From: Lojkania enalia
Lineage: Eukaryota; Ascomycota; Dothideomycetes; Pleosporales
DNA: 64,000 bases
Assembly: GCA_010094045.1 (NCBI GenBank)
Contig: ML986774.1
Coordinates: 1-64,000, forward strand
Direction of reading: 5' to 3'
The notes beneath the pieces were generated by a model, which saw nothing but the letters and a program-made list of their open reading frames with translations, ran no database searches and was not told the origin of the DNA. Position numbers and translations under genes: made by a program. Below, in pieces: positions 12,363 to 24,093 of this stretch (position 1 is the stretch's first letter; each line of letters begins with the position of its first letter).

Positions 12363-14004
12363 TCACTGAACCCATTTCCACCCAGCTTTCCTAGCCTGCA
12401 GCCAGCGTACCAGAAACAGACAAACCGCCCCTATTGAGGCCAACGATGCGGTGTAGATGATGGCCTCGGAAAACTCCCAAGCCTCGTCCGCCTTCTTTAT
12501 CAGTTCGCCAGCTATCAACACCCCAAAAAGAAGTCCCACTCCCCGACCAGAGGCAAACACCCCAGCGTACGAATAGTATTTCTCGTTCCCGAAGATGCTC
12601 TTCTGCACCGATGGAATCAAGGTCTGAGCGACTCCATTCACTAGACCGTACAAAATGAGGAATATAATCCACAAGGCTTTGTTTCCTTTCTGGGCGGTAG
12701 GCAACCAGATTGCCCATGCGCTGGCTGCATACACTGCAATACCAGCGAAGAGCGTATTTTGATGTCCTAGCTTATCCGCAAGACAACCCAGAAGAAGTCT
12801 TGCCGGTACTCCAACAAGGCTGGTCAAAGCGAGTAGCAAGGCCGCCGTCTTTGAGTTGTAACCCAAGGATTTACTAAATTCCGGCCCGAAACACATCGGA
12901 ACCATGACAATGAGTGCGGAGATGAAATTGACGGCCATCAAGAGGACGACTATTGGTTCCTTGAAAGCTGCAAAACCAACTATTCCCTTCTTTCTTTTTT
13001 GGAACTTGCGAGGTCCTCGGGCCATCATACTCGCGATGGTATTAACGACCAGATGGATAGCGGCGAGTACTCCAAGTGTCTTCCGCGTTCCTATGCCTTG
13101 CAGCAGTGCTCGTACAAGCGGAGAGTAGCAGCCGCCCCCAAGTCCAGCCGCTCGAGTTATGTCAGCCTCCGTAATACTGTAGTGCCGAGGAAGGCCATAC
13201 CTGCTATAACAATTCCTTGTGCTAACCCAGCCCGCTTGTTAAAATATTCAGGGAGAACTGGTGCCAGTGTATATTGTATGATGCCAGATCCAAGTCCGAA
13301 TATGATCCCCTGTGTACATAAGAGGTGCGCAAACTATTTCAAAGTGTGAGTTTCCGAACTGCACTATGGACAGGGGTAAGCTCACATTTCTGCTTGCAGC
13401 TGCCAGGCCTAATCCAAGGGACATTAGACACGCCCCAAAAAAGCATACTAGTCGTACCCATCGCCCAAGAGACGGCAACCAAGGATACAAGAGTATACTA
13501 AAGAGAGCCACGATGCCGCCATTGCCGAGGGATCCTATTGCAGCTATTGCAGCTTGACTCTTGTGCTCCTTGTTTCCAATTATGTTGTCTGTCACTGCCG
13601 CTTCGCTAGCATAGTGCGCTTGAAAGACGCCGTAACTTTGAGTATAACCTACTTCAGGTTAGTTTAACACGACAAAAGCCCGCCTTAGCCGTACCTATCG
13701 TCTGGAAACTATAAAGTACAGCTGCGATTAGTACAAGAGCTTGCTGTGTCTTCGTGACCTTTTCACCCCGGTTCTCTTCCGACTCGTGATGGTTGACATC
13801 ACCTCTTTCCGCGGCACCCGCGCATCCAACCTTGCCTTCATGGGGATGGCATTTGGGATCCTTAGAAGGTTTCTGTGTCGATGGCGTTGGAGTTGTGCAA
13901 AGACTATCTTTCGATATAACTCCTAGAAATTCCGGGGACTGTAGGGATATTTCTGCAGGGCTTCCGGAAGTTGTTTTAGTCTCTTTAAGTTTATGTAAAC
14001 ACAT
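12363..14004 (-). CDS. MFS transporter, monocarboxylate (MCT/SLC16)-type
   Basis: Predicted plasma-membrane permease of the fungal monocarboxylate-transporter-like group; the substrate cannot be read from sequence. Four exons, 13695..14004, 13386..13648, 13201..13333 and 12363..13150, give 497 aa. Introns are 46, 52 and 50 bp. The third has an unusual GAG acceptor, but no other AG keeps the frame. A hydrophilic N-terminal tail of about 85 residues precedes the first membrane helix. Typical signs are GYTQSYGVFQAHY after helix 1, LLCTQGIIFGLGSG in helix 4, and the basic central loop RGPRKFQKRKKG between the two six-helix halves. GCLADKLGHQ in the second half is the usual MFS loop signature. It lies divergently from the AAA ATPase gene across 1.06 kb. 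Confidence 0.88.
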
Positions 14005-15065
14005 TATAGCGCTGCTTGGGGCTTTTTTGGATAGAAATAAAGTCTTTTTGAATGGGGAAAGCTATGGGCTAAAAATCATCTTACAAGAGTGTGGGAATTT
14101 ATGGCGAGCTCTCTTCGAGCGGTGTATAAGTCCTCGCACGAATACCATTGAGTGGGCGAGTAATAAAATCTCTTTTATATCACCGGCACAAGTCGACAGG
14201 AACCAGACATTGTTGGCCCATAACTATGGTTGGAGGGGGAAGAAGGGTACGAACAAGGTCGAGCTTAGGGGTTTACCATGGGCAGTTGGTGACCCAACAA
14301 CACCATCAAGCCCATAAACCTCATAGGAGATCTAATAGCTCTAGAGAATGGAATATATATTAATCATCATATCGGATTTGCGGTTATCAGCCCTTTTTGG
14401 AATGAATGCGAAATTACAGGCTGCAGAAATCTTGAAGATTTGATATAATTAGAAGCAGGGACGAAAGCAGCTCACTGGCGTCAGACTACCCCCTAGAACA
14501 CGTTGATGCTGCATCTCGCGGTTTCATATTCTAACGGTCAGGTCTACCTTGGTTGATGTGGCAAGTATCCGTAAATCTACACTACGGATTGCGGGGCGCA
14601 ACCCTTGCACCATACAGTTCCAATCAAACCGCTGCGTTTTATATCAGCGGTTGTGTTAACAAGTGGCAATCGACTGAACAGTTTGAATCATATCACAAGC
14701 CTCAAGTTTCGGATGAAGATAGTGCTATTGAGATGTCAAAATCCGACAACTTCTAATTTATAAAATGCTACACTCGAGGAGCGAGCAGCAGTTCAAATTA
14801 TTCATGATTGTAGTACGTAGTTTCCTATTTCTGAATTGCTTTGCACAAATTATGACGCAAAGTTATTTAAAGCAAACATTGCTAGGAAGTTGTCTGTAAA
14901 ATCTGTAATCGGCAATAATAGCCGGGGCTTGGCACCGACAGGATTATGAAGGCGAAAGTTAAACAGAAGATTTAAGATTCACTGGCAGCCATTGCTCATC
15001 AACAGAACGACCTTGCTGTACAGGCTTTGCCTCATCCCGCTCTCTCGAGGGCTCCTTACTTCCGC
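14005..15065. other. divergent promoter region, MFS / AAA ATPase
   Basis: 1.06 kb, AT-rich between about 14300 and 14950. It separates two divergently transcribed genes and so should contain both promoters. I see no further gene; a short plus-strand ORF over the first exon of the transporter is its shadow. Confidence 0.55.
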
Positions 15066-18000
15066 ATGTATGCCGTAATACGGCCGGCACTTCGGTCATC
15101 GTCTCCCGCAAGATCTCCAGCCAGACTCGTCCGTGGTCGCCGCTACCCACTCGCCTGCCGCTTTCGATCGTTCCATTCTACTCGATCCCTCGCGCAAGGT
15201 CCAAATCCTCCATCGGGCTCGGATAACACACCTCTCAACGACAATGGCGGGAACAAGGAAAGAACCGATAAGACCGTACAGGAGGAAGAACAGCCAAATG
15301 CTGGAGTAGCCACCGAGGACCCCGAAGTCCTCACGCAAAAGCTCCAGCGCTCCAGAGAGATGGCGCGGCGGTATTCCTCGGCACTGAAACGGTCTCAAAG
15401 ACGGAATCGCACTCAGGATCTGCCACCTATACGTATCCCCGACTGGTTTTTGAATGGCAGAGTTAGGCTACGGGAACAGTCATGCTCTAATACCCAGTCT
15501 GTTCCAACAAGAACTGATTGGAAACTATCTATTAAGCATATAGGAACGGGAGAGCATGGCACGTGTTCAATACCCTTCCGAGGAAGCTATGCGAGAGGGG
15601 TCAGGAGCGTGGTAGACCTCGTAACGGCCATGTGGAAGGATCTGAGCGAGGAGCAAAAGAGAGATTTTGCCCGAGATCTTGTGAGGAGGATAGGAGTCCC
15701 AGAAAACGCCGACCATGCGAATCCTGTAGGAAAGAAGGGAAAGGAGAACTCGGATTTCTCGCCCCCCTCTAGGGGTTTCGACCGGTTCATGGCAGAAGCA
15801 GAAATGGTAGAGGAATTGAATATGAAGACTACGGGCTCAGAAGTCTCGGCGCCTTCCGGCGTTCGTAGAAAGCTAGGGGCCCTAAAGGGGACAGTCCCTG
15901 GAGCATTCAAAATGACGGAAACACAATCAGCACCTAACTTGGGACGCGAAGCTAACCTTGGGAGACGCATTTCGCCCCTACTCATCTCTGAAATTCAAGC
16001 AACCATAGCGGCATCTCTTTCATCTATTCAACCCGCCATAAGTGATTCTTTCCCCTCTTCAAAAACAAATCTAATACTTCATGCACCGTCAAATGATCAT
16101 GAGAGATCATTGACGAGAATTGTGCATTCAATATCCTCTGAAATAGAGGCAGATGTAGTGACACTCGATGCCCAAGACCTAGCTCAACTTGTCGGGGACT
16201 ACCTCGGAGAAGGTCTGGAGCCGTCACCCCACTCCATTCGCTCTTTGGGATACGAGACATACAAGTTCGGGTCAGAATTAGCGAGTGAAATTGACGACTT
16301 GGGGAGAGAGGATGCATTTGAAGATGAGCAGGATGTAACCGCAAATCAGTCTCCGACATCTGACACTCCAACACGTCCCACACCGTTGCCGAGATTCCAA
16401 ATTATCATGGGCCCAAATCTCAAAACGCTCAGTACCCTCAAAGACATATCACAAAATTTGAAGAGCATCCAGACCCCCGGGGCCGTTCAAGCAGAAAATA
16501 CATATACGCCTAGCAATCAAGGGACTCGGGCCCAATCGGCAGCCGAGGCACAACTAGAAGACTTGAAACTGACAAACATTTTGGAAGCTCTAGTTGATTC
16601 AAACCAACTCAAGCGCGCTAGAGAAGCATTCGATGCCAAACACGTCACGCACCCAGCACCATCCTCGCCATCTTCTCCTTCCGCCAAACCAGGTTTTTTC
16701 GACTTCTCAATGAAATCCGAAGAAGCCGAAGTCGATTTTAGTTCGGTGCTACCCATGGATGCAAAGTTACGAATTGCACTTACGGTGAGCGTCGGAACAT
16801 CCCTGAGACATTCGAAAATTCCACCCAAAGCAAAGATCGTTCATATCAGGGATATTAAGGAGCTTAACGCGACCTACCACGGTAGTCGCATTCTGCAGAA
16901 ACTTGAAGATATAGTCTGGAAACATAGGGTTGCAGGAGAAAACATCATGTTGCTTGGCACTACTTCTTCTTTGGACCTTGTCCCTGAGCTGTCCGCAAGT
17001 GGAGTTCAAGGTCTGCAGTCTGAAGGAGAAGCCAGCCGATTCAGGACTATTGTGGTACCGATTGCAAGCGTTAACAAGTATCCTACCTCTGAGGATGATA
17101 CCCTGGATATCACATCTGCAGTAAAAGCAAGCGTGTTGGAACAGAGCTCTTCTTTGTCAGAAAAGAGGAAATTCCGAGACATTAATCTTCGGCATATTCA
17201 GGATATGTTGTACAATCTTGATCCTATAGCAGCCTCCAAATTTGCGGATACAGAAGAGTGCTCGGGAATGGCAGCAGCCTTCATGCCTATATTTCCTGAG
17301 CCATATTCCTGGAAAGTTTTGACATACGATGAGGTTCATCGTATATGCCTCGCCGCTCTTGGTTTGCACCTTCTAGAATCCAACAGTCCCCATTTGAGTT
17401 GGGCACATGTCGCCTTGGCTATGGGTCTTCTCAAGGCTAGTGACGAGGTGAAATTTGCCTACGTTAGAAACAAGGCTTCTGAAGAGGAGCGCGACTTACG
17501 AAACCAATTCAGAGAACAGCTAGACAAATTCAGAGAATCGATGGGGAAATCACCTCTACGAAGACAGCGGTCTACACCACAGGAGGCTGAAAATACACAC
17601 CGCAAGCGGGACTTAGATCGCATTGCGATGAACGCGACTAAGCATGAGAAGAACTTGATGCACGGCATTGCAAATCCAGATCAGCTAAAGACCACCTTCG
17701 ACCATGTACATGTTCCAAAGGATACTATCGAGGCTATACGGACACTCACCACCTTGTCTCTTCTTCGTCCAGATGCATTTAATTATGGTGTGCTTTCGAC
17801 GGATAAGATTTCTGGCTGCCTCCTCTACGGTCCGCCTGGTACTGGGAAGACCCTACTTGCCAAAGCAGTTGCAAAAGAGAGCGGCTCGACTGTTTTGGAA
17901 GTGTCAGGTAGCGAAATCAATGACAAATATGTCGGTGAGGGAGAAAAGAATGTCCGAGCGATCTTCTCGTTGGCCCGAAAGCTTTCGCCCTGCGTCGTGT

Positions 18001-18725
18001 TTCTTGATGAAGCAGACGCTATTTTTGGAGCTCGTGATTCATCACGGCAGCGTATCTCTCACAGGGATATCCTAAATCAGTTCCTGAAAGAGTGGGATGG
18101 ATTGAATGATCTGGGCGTCTTCGTTATGGTAGCTACCAACCGTCCGTTTGATCTGGATGATGCCGTAATTCGTCGATTACCAAGACGCTTACTAGTAGAT
18201 CTCCCTACACAAGAAGACCGTAAAAAGATTCTAGAGATTCATCTCAGAGGCGAACAACTAGACTCATCGGTTGACTTGGGTGACCTCGCCAAGCGCACAC
18301 CTCTTTACAGCGGTAGTGATCTCAAAAACCTTGCTATTTCTGCAGCTCTTGCATGTGTACGAGAGGAAAATGAAAATGCTGCAATTGCTGCCGCGGAAAC
18401 GGCAGCTAGTACAGCTCAAGACTCGTCTTCAACCGGTCATGGAGACCCCTCCACCGAATCTACTTCCTTATTATCAACACCCCTACCTCAACTCGTGCGT
18501 GGACAAAATTACGATTTCCCCGAAAAACGCACCTTGCATATTCGACACTTTGAAAAAGCACTACAAGAAGTCAGCGCCAGCATCAGTGAGGACATGACAT
18601 CACTAAATGCGATCAAGAAGTTTGATGAACAATATGGCGATCGTAGGGGTAGGAGAAAAAAGAAAGCTTACGGATTCGGCATCAGTCAAGAGAAGAATGA
18701 GAATGCTGCTAGAGTAAGATTTTGA
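15066..18725 (+). CDS. mitochondrial AAA ATPase (ATAD1/Msp1-related domain)
   Basis: Intron-free gene of 1219 aa with one C-terminal AAA module. The ATG at 15066 opens a basic, Arg/Ser/Ala-rich leader with almost no acidic residues (RPALRSSS..RFRSFHSTRSL), a typical mitochondrial presequence. The open frame extends upstream only through a TTG. Walker A GPPGTGKT is at residues 922-929, Walker B FLDEAD with acidic residues 981-982, sensor 1 VATNRP, and an Arg-finger region RRLPRR. These match the Msp1/ATAD1-type meiotic AAA clade, which extracts mislocalised membrane proteins. The roughly 900-residue N-terminal part is much longer than Msp1 (about 360 aa). It resembles large fungal mitochondrial AAA proteins of unknown client, so a quality-control role is inference. 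The last 30 residues are basic (RRGRRKKK). Confidence 0.88.
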   Translation: MYAVIRPALRSSSPARSPARLVRGRRYPLACRFRSFHSTRSLAQGPNPPSGSDNTPLNDNGGNKERTDKTVQEEEQPNAGVATEDPEVLTQKLQRSREMARRYSSALKRSQRRNRTQDLPPIRIPDWFLNGRVRLREQSCSNTQSVPTRTDWKLSIKHIGTGEHGTCSIPFRGSYARGVRSVVDLVTAMWKDLSEEQKRDFARDLVRRIGVPENADHANPVGKKGKENSDFSPPSRGFDRFMAEAEMVEELNMKTTGSEVSAPSGVRRKLGALKGTVPGAFKMTETQSAPNLGREANLGRRISPLLISEIQATIAASLSSIQPAISDSFPSSKTNLILHAPSNDHERSLTRIVHSISSEIEADVVTLDAQDLAQLVGDYLGEGLEPSPHSIRSLGYETYKFGSELASEIDDLGREDAFEDEQDVTANQSPTSDTPTRPTPLPRFQIIMGPNLKTLSTLKDISQNLKSIQTPGAVQAENTYTPSNQGTRAQSAAEAQLEDLKLTNILEALVDSNQLKRAREAFDAKHVTHPAPSSPSSPSAKPGFFDFSMKSEEAEVDFSSVLPMDAKLRIALTVSVGTSLRHSKIPPKAKIVHIRDIKELNATYHGSRILQKLEDIVWKHRVAGENIMLLGTTSSLDLVPELSASGVQGLQSEGEASRFRTIVVPIASVNKYPTSEDDTLDITSAVKASVLEQSSSLSEKRKFRDINLRHIQDMLYNLDPIAASKFADTEECSGMAAAFMPIFPEPYSWKVLTYDEVHRICLAALGLHLLESNSPHLSWAHVALAMGLLKASDEVKFAYVRNKASEEERDLRNQFREQLDKFRESMGKSPLRRQRSTPQEAENTHRKRDLDRIAMNATKHEKNLMHGIANPDQLKTTFDHVHVPKDTIEAIRTLTTLSLLRPDAFNYGVLSTDKISGCLLYGPPGTGKTLLAKAVAKESGSTVLEVSGSEINDKYVGEGEKNVRAIFSLARKLSPCVVFLDEADAIFGARDSSRQRISHRDILNQFLKEWDGLNDLGVFVMVATNRPFDLDDAVIRRLPRRLLVDLPTQEDRKKILEIHLRGEQLDSSVDLGDLAKRTPLYSGSDLKNLAISAALACVREENENAAIAAAETAASTAQDSSSTGHGDPSTESTSLLSTPLPQLVRGQNYDFPEKRTLHIRHFEKALQEVSASISEDMTSLNAIKKFDEQYGDRRGRRKKKAYGFGISQEKNENAARVRF

Positions 18726-20545
18726 GGGTAGGATATGATGAGCGAGTGTTTGTTGGACCTGAATTGTAAATTTGTAACATATCATGTGGGAAATTTTTGG
18801 TATATCCGCCAACCGCAACACGGCTATGATCTGTATGGATATTTTCAATTTTCTAGGTAGACGAGATAATTTCTCGAGTTCCTAGTAAAGTTAGATTTAC
18901 TCCGTTATTTTATCTTATGACGTTCTTCCCTTCGACCTATGTTCGCATCTACCAGACCCAGACAACCTCCCTGAAATGCGTGTTCTATTGGGTCCACTGT
19001 TTTTTGCCATCCCATTCAACTCATTCCATCTCACAAGGCTCCAATGCCTCGTCGAACTCGCAAGGGAAGGCGTGGGCCGTAGCCATGGTACTTCCCGCCT
19101 ACATTTCAATGGATCGTTTAGTCAACGCAAATACAAAAGGTCGTCCCTCTTCCACTTCCTAGGTTTCCCCTACCAACATTCGCTACCACAATCACGCATA
19201 TAATATATACTTTCTAATTCCCTTACGGCATTAGCCGTGGCCAAGATATCTCATCATCTTTCTCATTCTTTCCTCGCTGGCCTTGGGACCTACTCAAGCC
19301 TTTACTAATACCCTCTCAGTTTCTAATAATTAAAATTGACAATCGATTTTTAAGATAACAAAATGTTGACTTTATACTCTGAAGCCAACAAAGCCCGGAA
19401 ATACGGTTTCCATTCGCTATGATTTCCCGATCTATTCTGAGCACAGTGCGCCGCACCCCCATCATATTCGGCGCGCATCGAGTACTGGCATCCAAAAGTA
19501 CAGCAAACACAGCAATGTCCTAAAGTCGAACTTACTATATATTTACGTTCCCCGAACTGATGCCAGATACGCTTAAAGAGCTTCGGCTCGAGCGCTGCCT
19601 CGCTAGAGATAGAGAATTTTGGTTGGGTGAGTTGAGGAGGCAGAAGGCAGATAGCAATTCCATAAAGATAGATATCAGTCTCATAAAGGTAGATATCGAT
19701 AGATGAGATAACCGTCGCCTCCTCCGCTTGCATTTTGCCACCTTTCTTGCTGGTGGCATCACTGTATGCTGGGCAGACAAGTGGTCATACCGGAACACTG
19801 CTGAGATATTTCGTTGACTGTTTTTATCACGAGAGCTGCTCTCAAGAATTTTGCCCAGGATGCTGATCCGTAGGAGTAAGGTGTGTGAGGCGTTGAAGAA
19901 CTTGCTGCTCTAGTAGAGGAAATGGAGTGTTGTTTCTGTGGGTATTAACCAGGTTGTTGGGTGGTCATTATTATAAAACACTCTGTGCTGTTCTCATGTT
20001 ACTGCTGGTATTGATAGACTGGCGCTTATTCATATCTTCGCCCGAGACGTTATGTAGAATTGGTTCTTCTGCTACTGAGCGTTCTCCCTCTCTAATATGT
20101 CCGTTCTGTTTGGTAGTAGCCTCTCGTGACTACGAATATTGGAAACATATTCTATATCCACCATACCGGTATTTCGAGAACAGTAAAAAACCATAAAAAT
20201 CCGTAATTCTTACACCAAAGGATTGCTTTTTCGAGGTGAGCGTAAAGCCAATTAGGAGCAACGTCAGCAAATCAGGCAACAGCTTTTTAGGCTGGGCGTC
20301 CAGAAAGGCAGCAACAAATTGAAAAGACCCGAGTCTGTCTAATTCTAGTGTAATCTAGATGAATTGATATTCCGCGAGGTGTACTATTTTATAGAAGGGC
20401 CGAATGGGCGACAGATTCGCGATTCCGCAAAACAAGCGCGCACTCGTTCAACATTCACATATTCCCGTACCCGCCAATCACGCTCGCAAACTCCCTTTCA
20501 TACTTACGAACGCAGCAATCTAACAAGAAACCTACCATTTCCAAC
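18726..20545. other. 1.8-kb intergenic region
   Basis: AT-rich stretch between two plus-strand genes. It should hold the AAA gene terminator and the ankyrin gene promoter. A small imperfect direct repeat, CATAAAGATAGATATC / CATAAAGGTAGATATC, occurs 21 nt apart at about 19669-19705. No ORF with a domain is present. Confidence 0.55.
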
Positions 20546-21736
20546 ATGGAAAAACTACCAGCGGACCTACTGCCACCGATCATCACCCACATCATCCATC
20601 TCCACCTCCCGCATCCCCGAAAAACCTGTCTCACACTACACTCGCTCCTTGACCTCCGTCTTGTATGCCGTAAGCCCATCCACCCTTCCCATCCGCTCCC
20701 ACCAAAAAACTAAAATAAATCCGACATGCGCAAAGATGCCTTTAGCAAGGAACTCGAGCACAGCCTCTTAAAGCATATTACCCTGCCGCACATATCGCTG
20801 CACCGCACCACTTTCCACCATAGTCCCTCCCTCACAGCGTCCACATGTTTTCAAAAAAGGCTTCTTGCAGCGGCGCTATGGAATTCGAGTTCGACGACGA
20901 CGAACAGGCTTCTCTGCACCGCGGGCATCCAGCGCGTGAACCGCTGTCTCCAAGCCTCTTCCACCCTGCCACTTTCCCTGTCCCAGGCCAAAGAGCTGCG
21001 AGAACTGGTGTGCAAGGTCGCCGCCTCAGCGCCAATGTGTCCCGTCCTATTCGCTGATCTCCCAACGAAGTTGGGTAGTGCGGATCTGTACTGCATGGCT
21101 AGTATGCTCGGCCTTGTGACCTGGATGCGGGGTTCCGGGACGCGGGATATCTGGTTTTCAAATAGGGATTCTGCAATCTTTGGCTCGGCTTTGAGATGTG
21201 CGGTCGTGTGTGGAAGGGTGGAAGCTGTTGAGTATATTATTCGGGAGAAAGAGTGGGATAGGGAGGCGCTGCAGGGGATCCCGGCCAATATCGTCGATGC
21301 GGCGGTTGAGGACAGAAATGCCGATGTGCTGAAAGTCTTGTTGAAGGAAGTGTTGCATAGTGATAAGAGGGAGGGGAGGGAGAAGTATGGAAGGATGTGG
21401 CGGTGGTATCTTGTCCGAGCGACCAAGATCGGGAGTGTTGACATGCTGTGCGTCCTACTCAACTCAGTTCAAGCGGCCGATTTTCGGACTGTGAGAGCGT
21501 TCATACGAGAGATGATGGGTTTGAAACATGTGGTGCTTATGTACGCCGTAAGGTTTGGGCAGATGGATGTTCTCGCGTGGGTTTTGGAGAATGGAGCGGA
21601 TGTGAATAGACCAGATGAGAATGGGGTTTATCCGCTGGAGCTTGCATTGAAGAAGGGGTTTGCAAATGTGGAGAAGATGTTGCTGGAAAACGGAGCGCGA
21701 ATAATAGGAAGCAACGAGAATAAAATGGAAGACTAA
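20546..21736 (+). CDS. F-box-like N-terminus with ankyrin repeats
   Basis: Two exons, 20546..20669 and 20736..21736, give 374 aa; the 66-bp intron has GTAAGC and AAAG ends. The spliced N-terminus reads MEKLPADLLPPIITHI followed by LRLVCHAFSKEL. This is the pattern of a short F-box (LP..LL..I...L....LRLVCR.F), which would dock to Skp1 in an SCF ubiquitin ligase. The C-terminal half holds degenerate ankyrin repeats. The best is a G-x-x-D-V-L-x-W-V-L-E-N-G-A-D-V-N unit near residues 295-330, with others starting SALRCAVVCGRVEAVEYI and RATKIGSVDMLCVLL. F-box/ankyrin proteins are common and fast-evolving in fungi. The target is unknown and the F-box call is moderate. Confidence 0.75.
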
Positions 21737-22199
21737 GCGGAGAATTTGGATGAGATGATTCATAAGGCAATGATGATAGGCGTACGGGACGGTGATGTTG
21801 ACTATGCCTGCTAAGTGGAGGAAGCTTTATAGGACTAGCAGAGGTAATTTACTAAGGGACCAGAAACATGTAAGCACTTTCGTAATTCACAATTGTATCT
21901 CAGAAGTAAGAGACAAATTTCGGTGCAGTGCTAATAAGTCTTGATATCGAGAGCCAATCGCCAGACTCGTAAACGACATCTCATGAAGATAAGCGTTCCG
22001 TCATTAGCACATGTATTATGCAGAGAACCGTGCAAAACGCCTCCAAACCTATGCAAACTCCCGTAAACATATCGACCTAAATGCTGCCTGAACAAGGGCC
22101 AAACTAGTTCTAATGCCATGCCTGCCCTCCTGTTCAATGGGTTTGAGAAAGTGACATGAAACGAGTGAAGATCGCTGTCGCGCTTTAGCTTACGCAGTA
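21737..22199. other. convergent intergenic region
   Basis: 463 bp between the stop codons of two convergent genes (ankyrin + and mob1 -). It holds only their terminators as far as I can see. Confidence 0.55.
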
Positions 22200-23565
22200 T
22201 CAATCACTCCTTAACATGCTCTCCACAAGGTCACCCAGTGGACCCCAGAAGTCTTTGCTTCCGCTAGCTAATCCATGTTCGTCGATGAAAAGGACATAGT
22301 GTTTGAAGCTCGTGTTGAGATGAGGTTCGAGGCCCAACTCAATAACTACTGGATAGTGATGGCAGTAGATATGAGCGTAGACTCGGTACAAGCGTTTGAA
22401 TATATTGCGAAGGAGACTTGGGAAAGTCTTCGGGAATGGAACGCCGATCCTGCTCGGGAACATTTGCTCGTTGTCGATATTGCTCTGCACCCATGCCATC
22501 AAGTGTTCAATGTACTCAGGTGCTGGCATCTTGGTGGGCTTCTTGTAGTTCTCGTTGTCCTGCCATAAATATTCGAATCTTTGATTGTAAGCAGAGGGCG
22601 TTTAGCGTACTTGCCCTTTGACTTACTCATCAGTTGCTTTCATCTCTGGACAACTCTGTGGCGAGCAGAATTCGGTGATAGAACCGTAAAGAAGGTTGAT
22701 CTGATTGTAGAAGTCCACCACTGCAATGATGTCAATTGGCCACATTCTAATTTTCTATCCATTGCTGCTTACCATTCACAGCCAACCACTCATCCTTGTC
22801 TTCGCCCTCCGGCAACTTCACCGCCTTTCTAAGACTCCCGCTTCCCAAAGTTGCCTCTGCATATTGCTTGAGCTGCCAGCTACTCGTCCCCCGATTGGCC
22901 TTCTGAGGTTTGAACGGTGCCCGAGGACGTGGGTTACTATAGAGAACAGAAGAAAGTAAGCTTAGGCCCGTAAAGTAACTGTTTCGCGGAACGTTCAACT
23001 GTGCCTTGGATGTAGGCTTGGGGATAGTGCCGCTGCCCCTCTCATCTCTAAGCCTTCGTTCAGAGCATCTATCCTAGTGTACTTGGACATAGTGGCGACT
23101 CGGGGAGTCATTGCCGCCTAGGAGCTTGTAAGAGTAGTTGGGGCACTTGTGGGTGGGGCTCTCTGCACCACATGCTAGCTGCGAGCTCGAGTGAGGGGTG
23201 GACGCTAGAAGGTCAGACTCCTGGCTCCTACCGCCATGAATCAGGCTCGCTTCCACTGCCAACGCTGGAGATTTCGAGTCCTGTGTACGCAAGGCCTCCC
23301 CTAGTCGCTGAAGCGGGCTCTTGTATACTATTTGTGGCTTCGCCGGCGCCAATGCATCGAACCAGTCCTCAGAGTTCCCCATCTAGATATCCCTGCCATG
23401 GCTAGGTCCTTTGCGGTCGGAAAGGCCCATACCCAAGTTCATGCAGCTCTGGCTCTAGGCGAAGGCAAAGACGGGCTGGAGGGCTGGAGGGCTTCATAGG
23501 GGAAAAGGGGGGAGGAAATGTGAAGCGGATTCTGGCACGAACATTGTGGTTATAAACCCTGACAT
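22200..23565 (-). CDS. mob1: Mob1, activator subunit of the Sid2/Dbf2 NDR kinase
   Basis: Binds and activates the Sid2/Dbf2 kinase in the septation initiation/mitotic exit network. Four exons, 23543..23565, 22773..22936, 22627..22720 and 22200..22578, give 219 aa. Introns are 606, 52 and 48 bp. Conserved blocks are [34 protein letters not shown] and [17 protein letters not shown], ending in [14 protein letters not shown]. The zinc ligands are Cys81, Cys86, His163 and His168. The first exon is inferred: it encodes MSGFITT and, when joined, gives an N-terminus that lines up without a gap to the MSSFLTTVN start I remember for fungal Mob1. Its donor, GTTCGT, is weak, so the exact start is less certain than the rest. 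The partner kinase lies about 36 kb away, at 58246-60308. Confidence 0.93.
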
Positions 23566-24093
23566 CCTTCTTTGCGTCCTTATCCCCGTCTTTTGGGTGG
23601 TCGGACTAGTGGAGAAGCTGATGTTGCATTCCAATCGTTAGCGGGGTGACGAGAAGAGTATTGGAATGCAGGACACACTTACGACAGTCCGATTTGAAAG
23701 ACTGGTTGGGGTAAAAGGGGACAAGAGAAGAAGAGCACGTAAAGAAGGGCGAAGGATGAACACTATGTCGTGGTTCAGCGATATTAGCCAAGTATTGTTT
23801 GGTCGCCCTGCGATAAACAAATGACGATCGTTCGCTGACTAAGCCCCAAGCTACAGCTGCACTGATGCGTACTGTCGGTGCCCCTCGAGCAGGTCAAACG
23901 GCGAAAAATTTAGAGAGAATTACGATCACATTTTCTACTTCTACTCTATTTATGATCTATGTTTCCTCTAGGTTCTTTCTTGCAGGCCTGTGAGCCCCGC
24001 TCAATGCTGGACAACTTGATATTTGAACCAGCCGATAGCTCCGTAGTCCTGTGCTGGCCAACACCCGAAATTCCTCGATGCGGCATTGCTCCT
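23566..24093. other. intergenic: mob1 promoter and GH63 3' region
   Basis: 528 bp between two minus-strand genes. Pyrimidine-rich patches on the minus strand lie just upstream of mob1, as is usual for fungal promoters. No gene seen. Confidence 0.5.

Noticed and set aside
13793..14317. 174-codon plus-strand ORF
   Set aside because: Mostly antisense to the first exon of the MFS transporter, which has clear coding support.
23074..23382. 102-codon minus-strand ORF ([17 protein letters not shown]) just upstream of the mob1 coding exons
   Set aside because: Considered as a Mob1 N-terminal extension, but it lies inside the inferred first intron and would give a start unlike any Mob1; its frame ends in a stop before the conserved exon.
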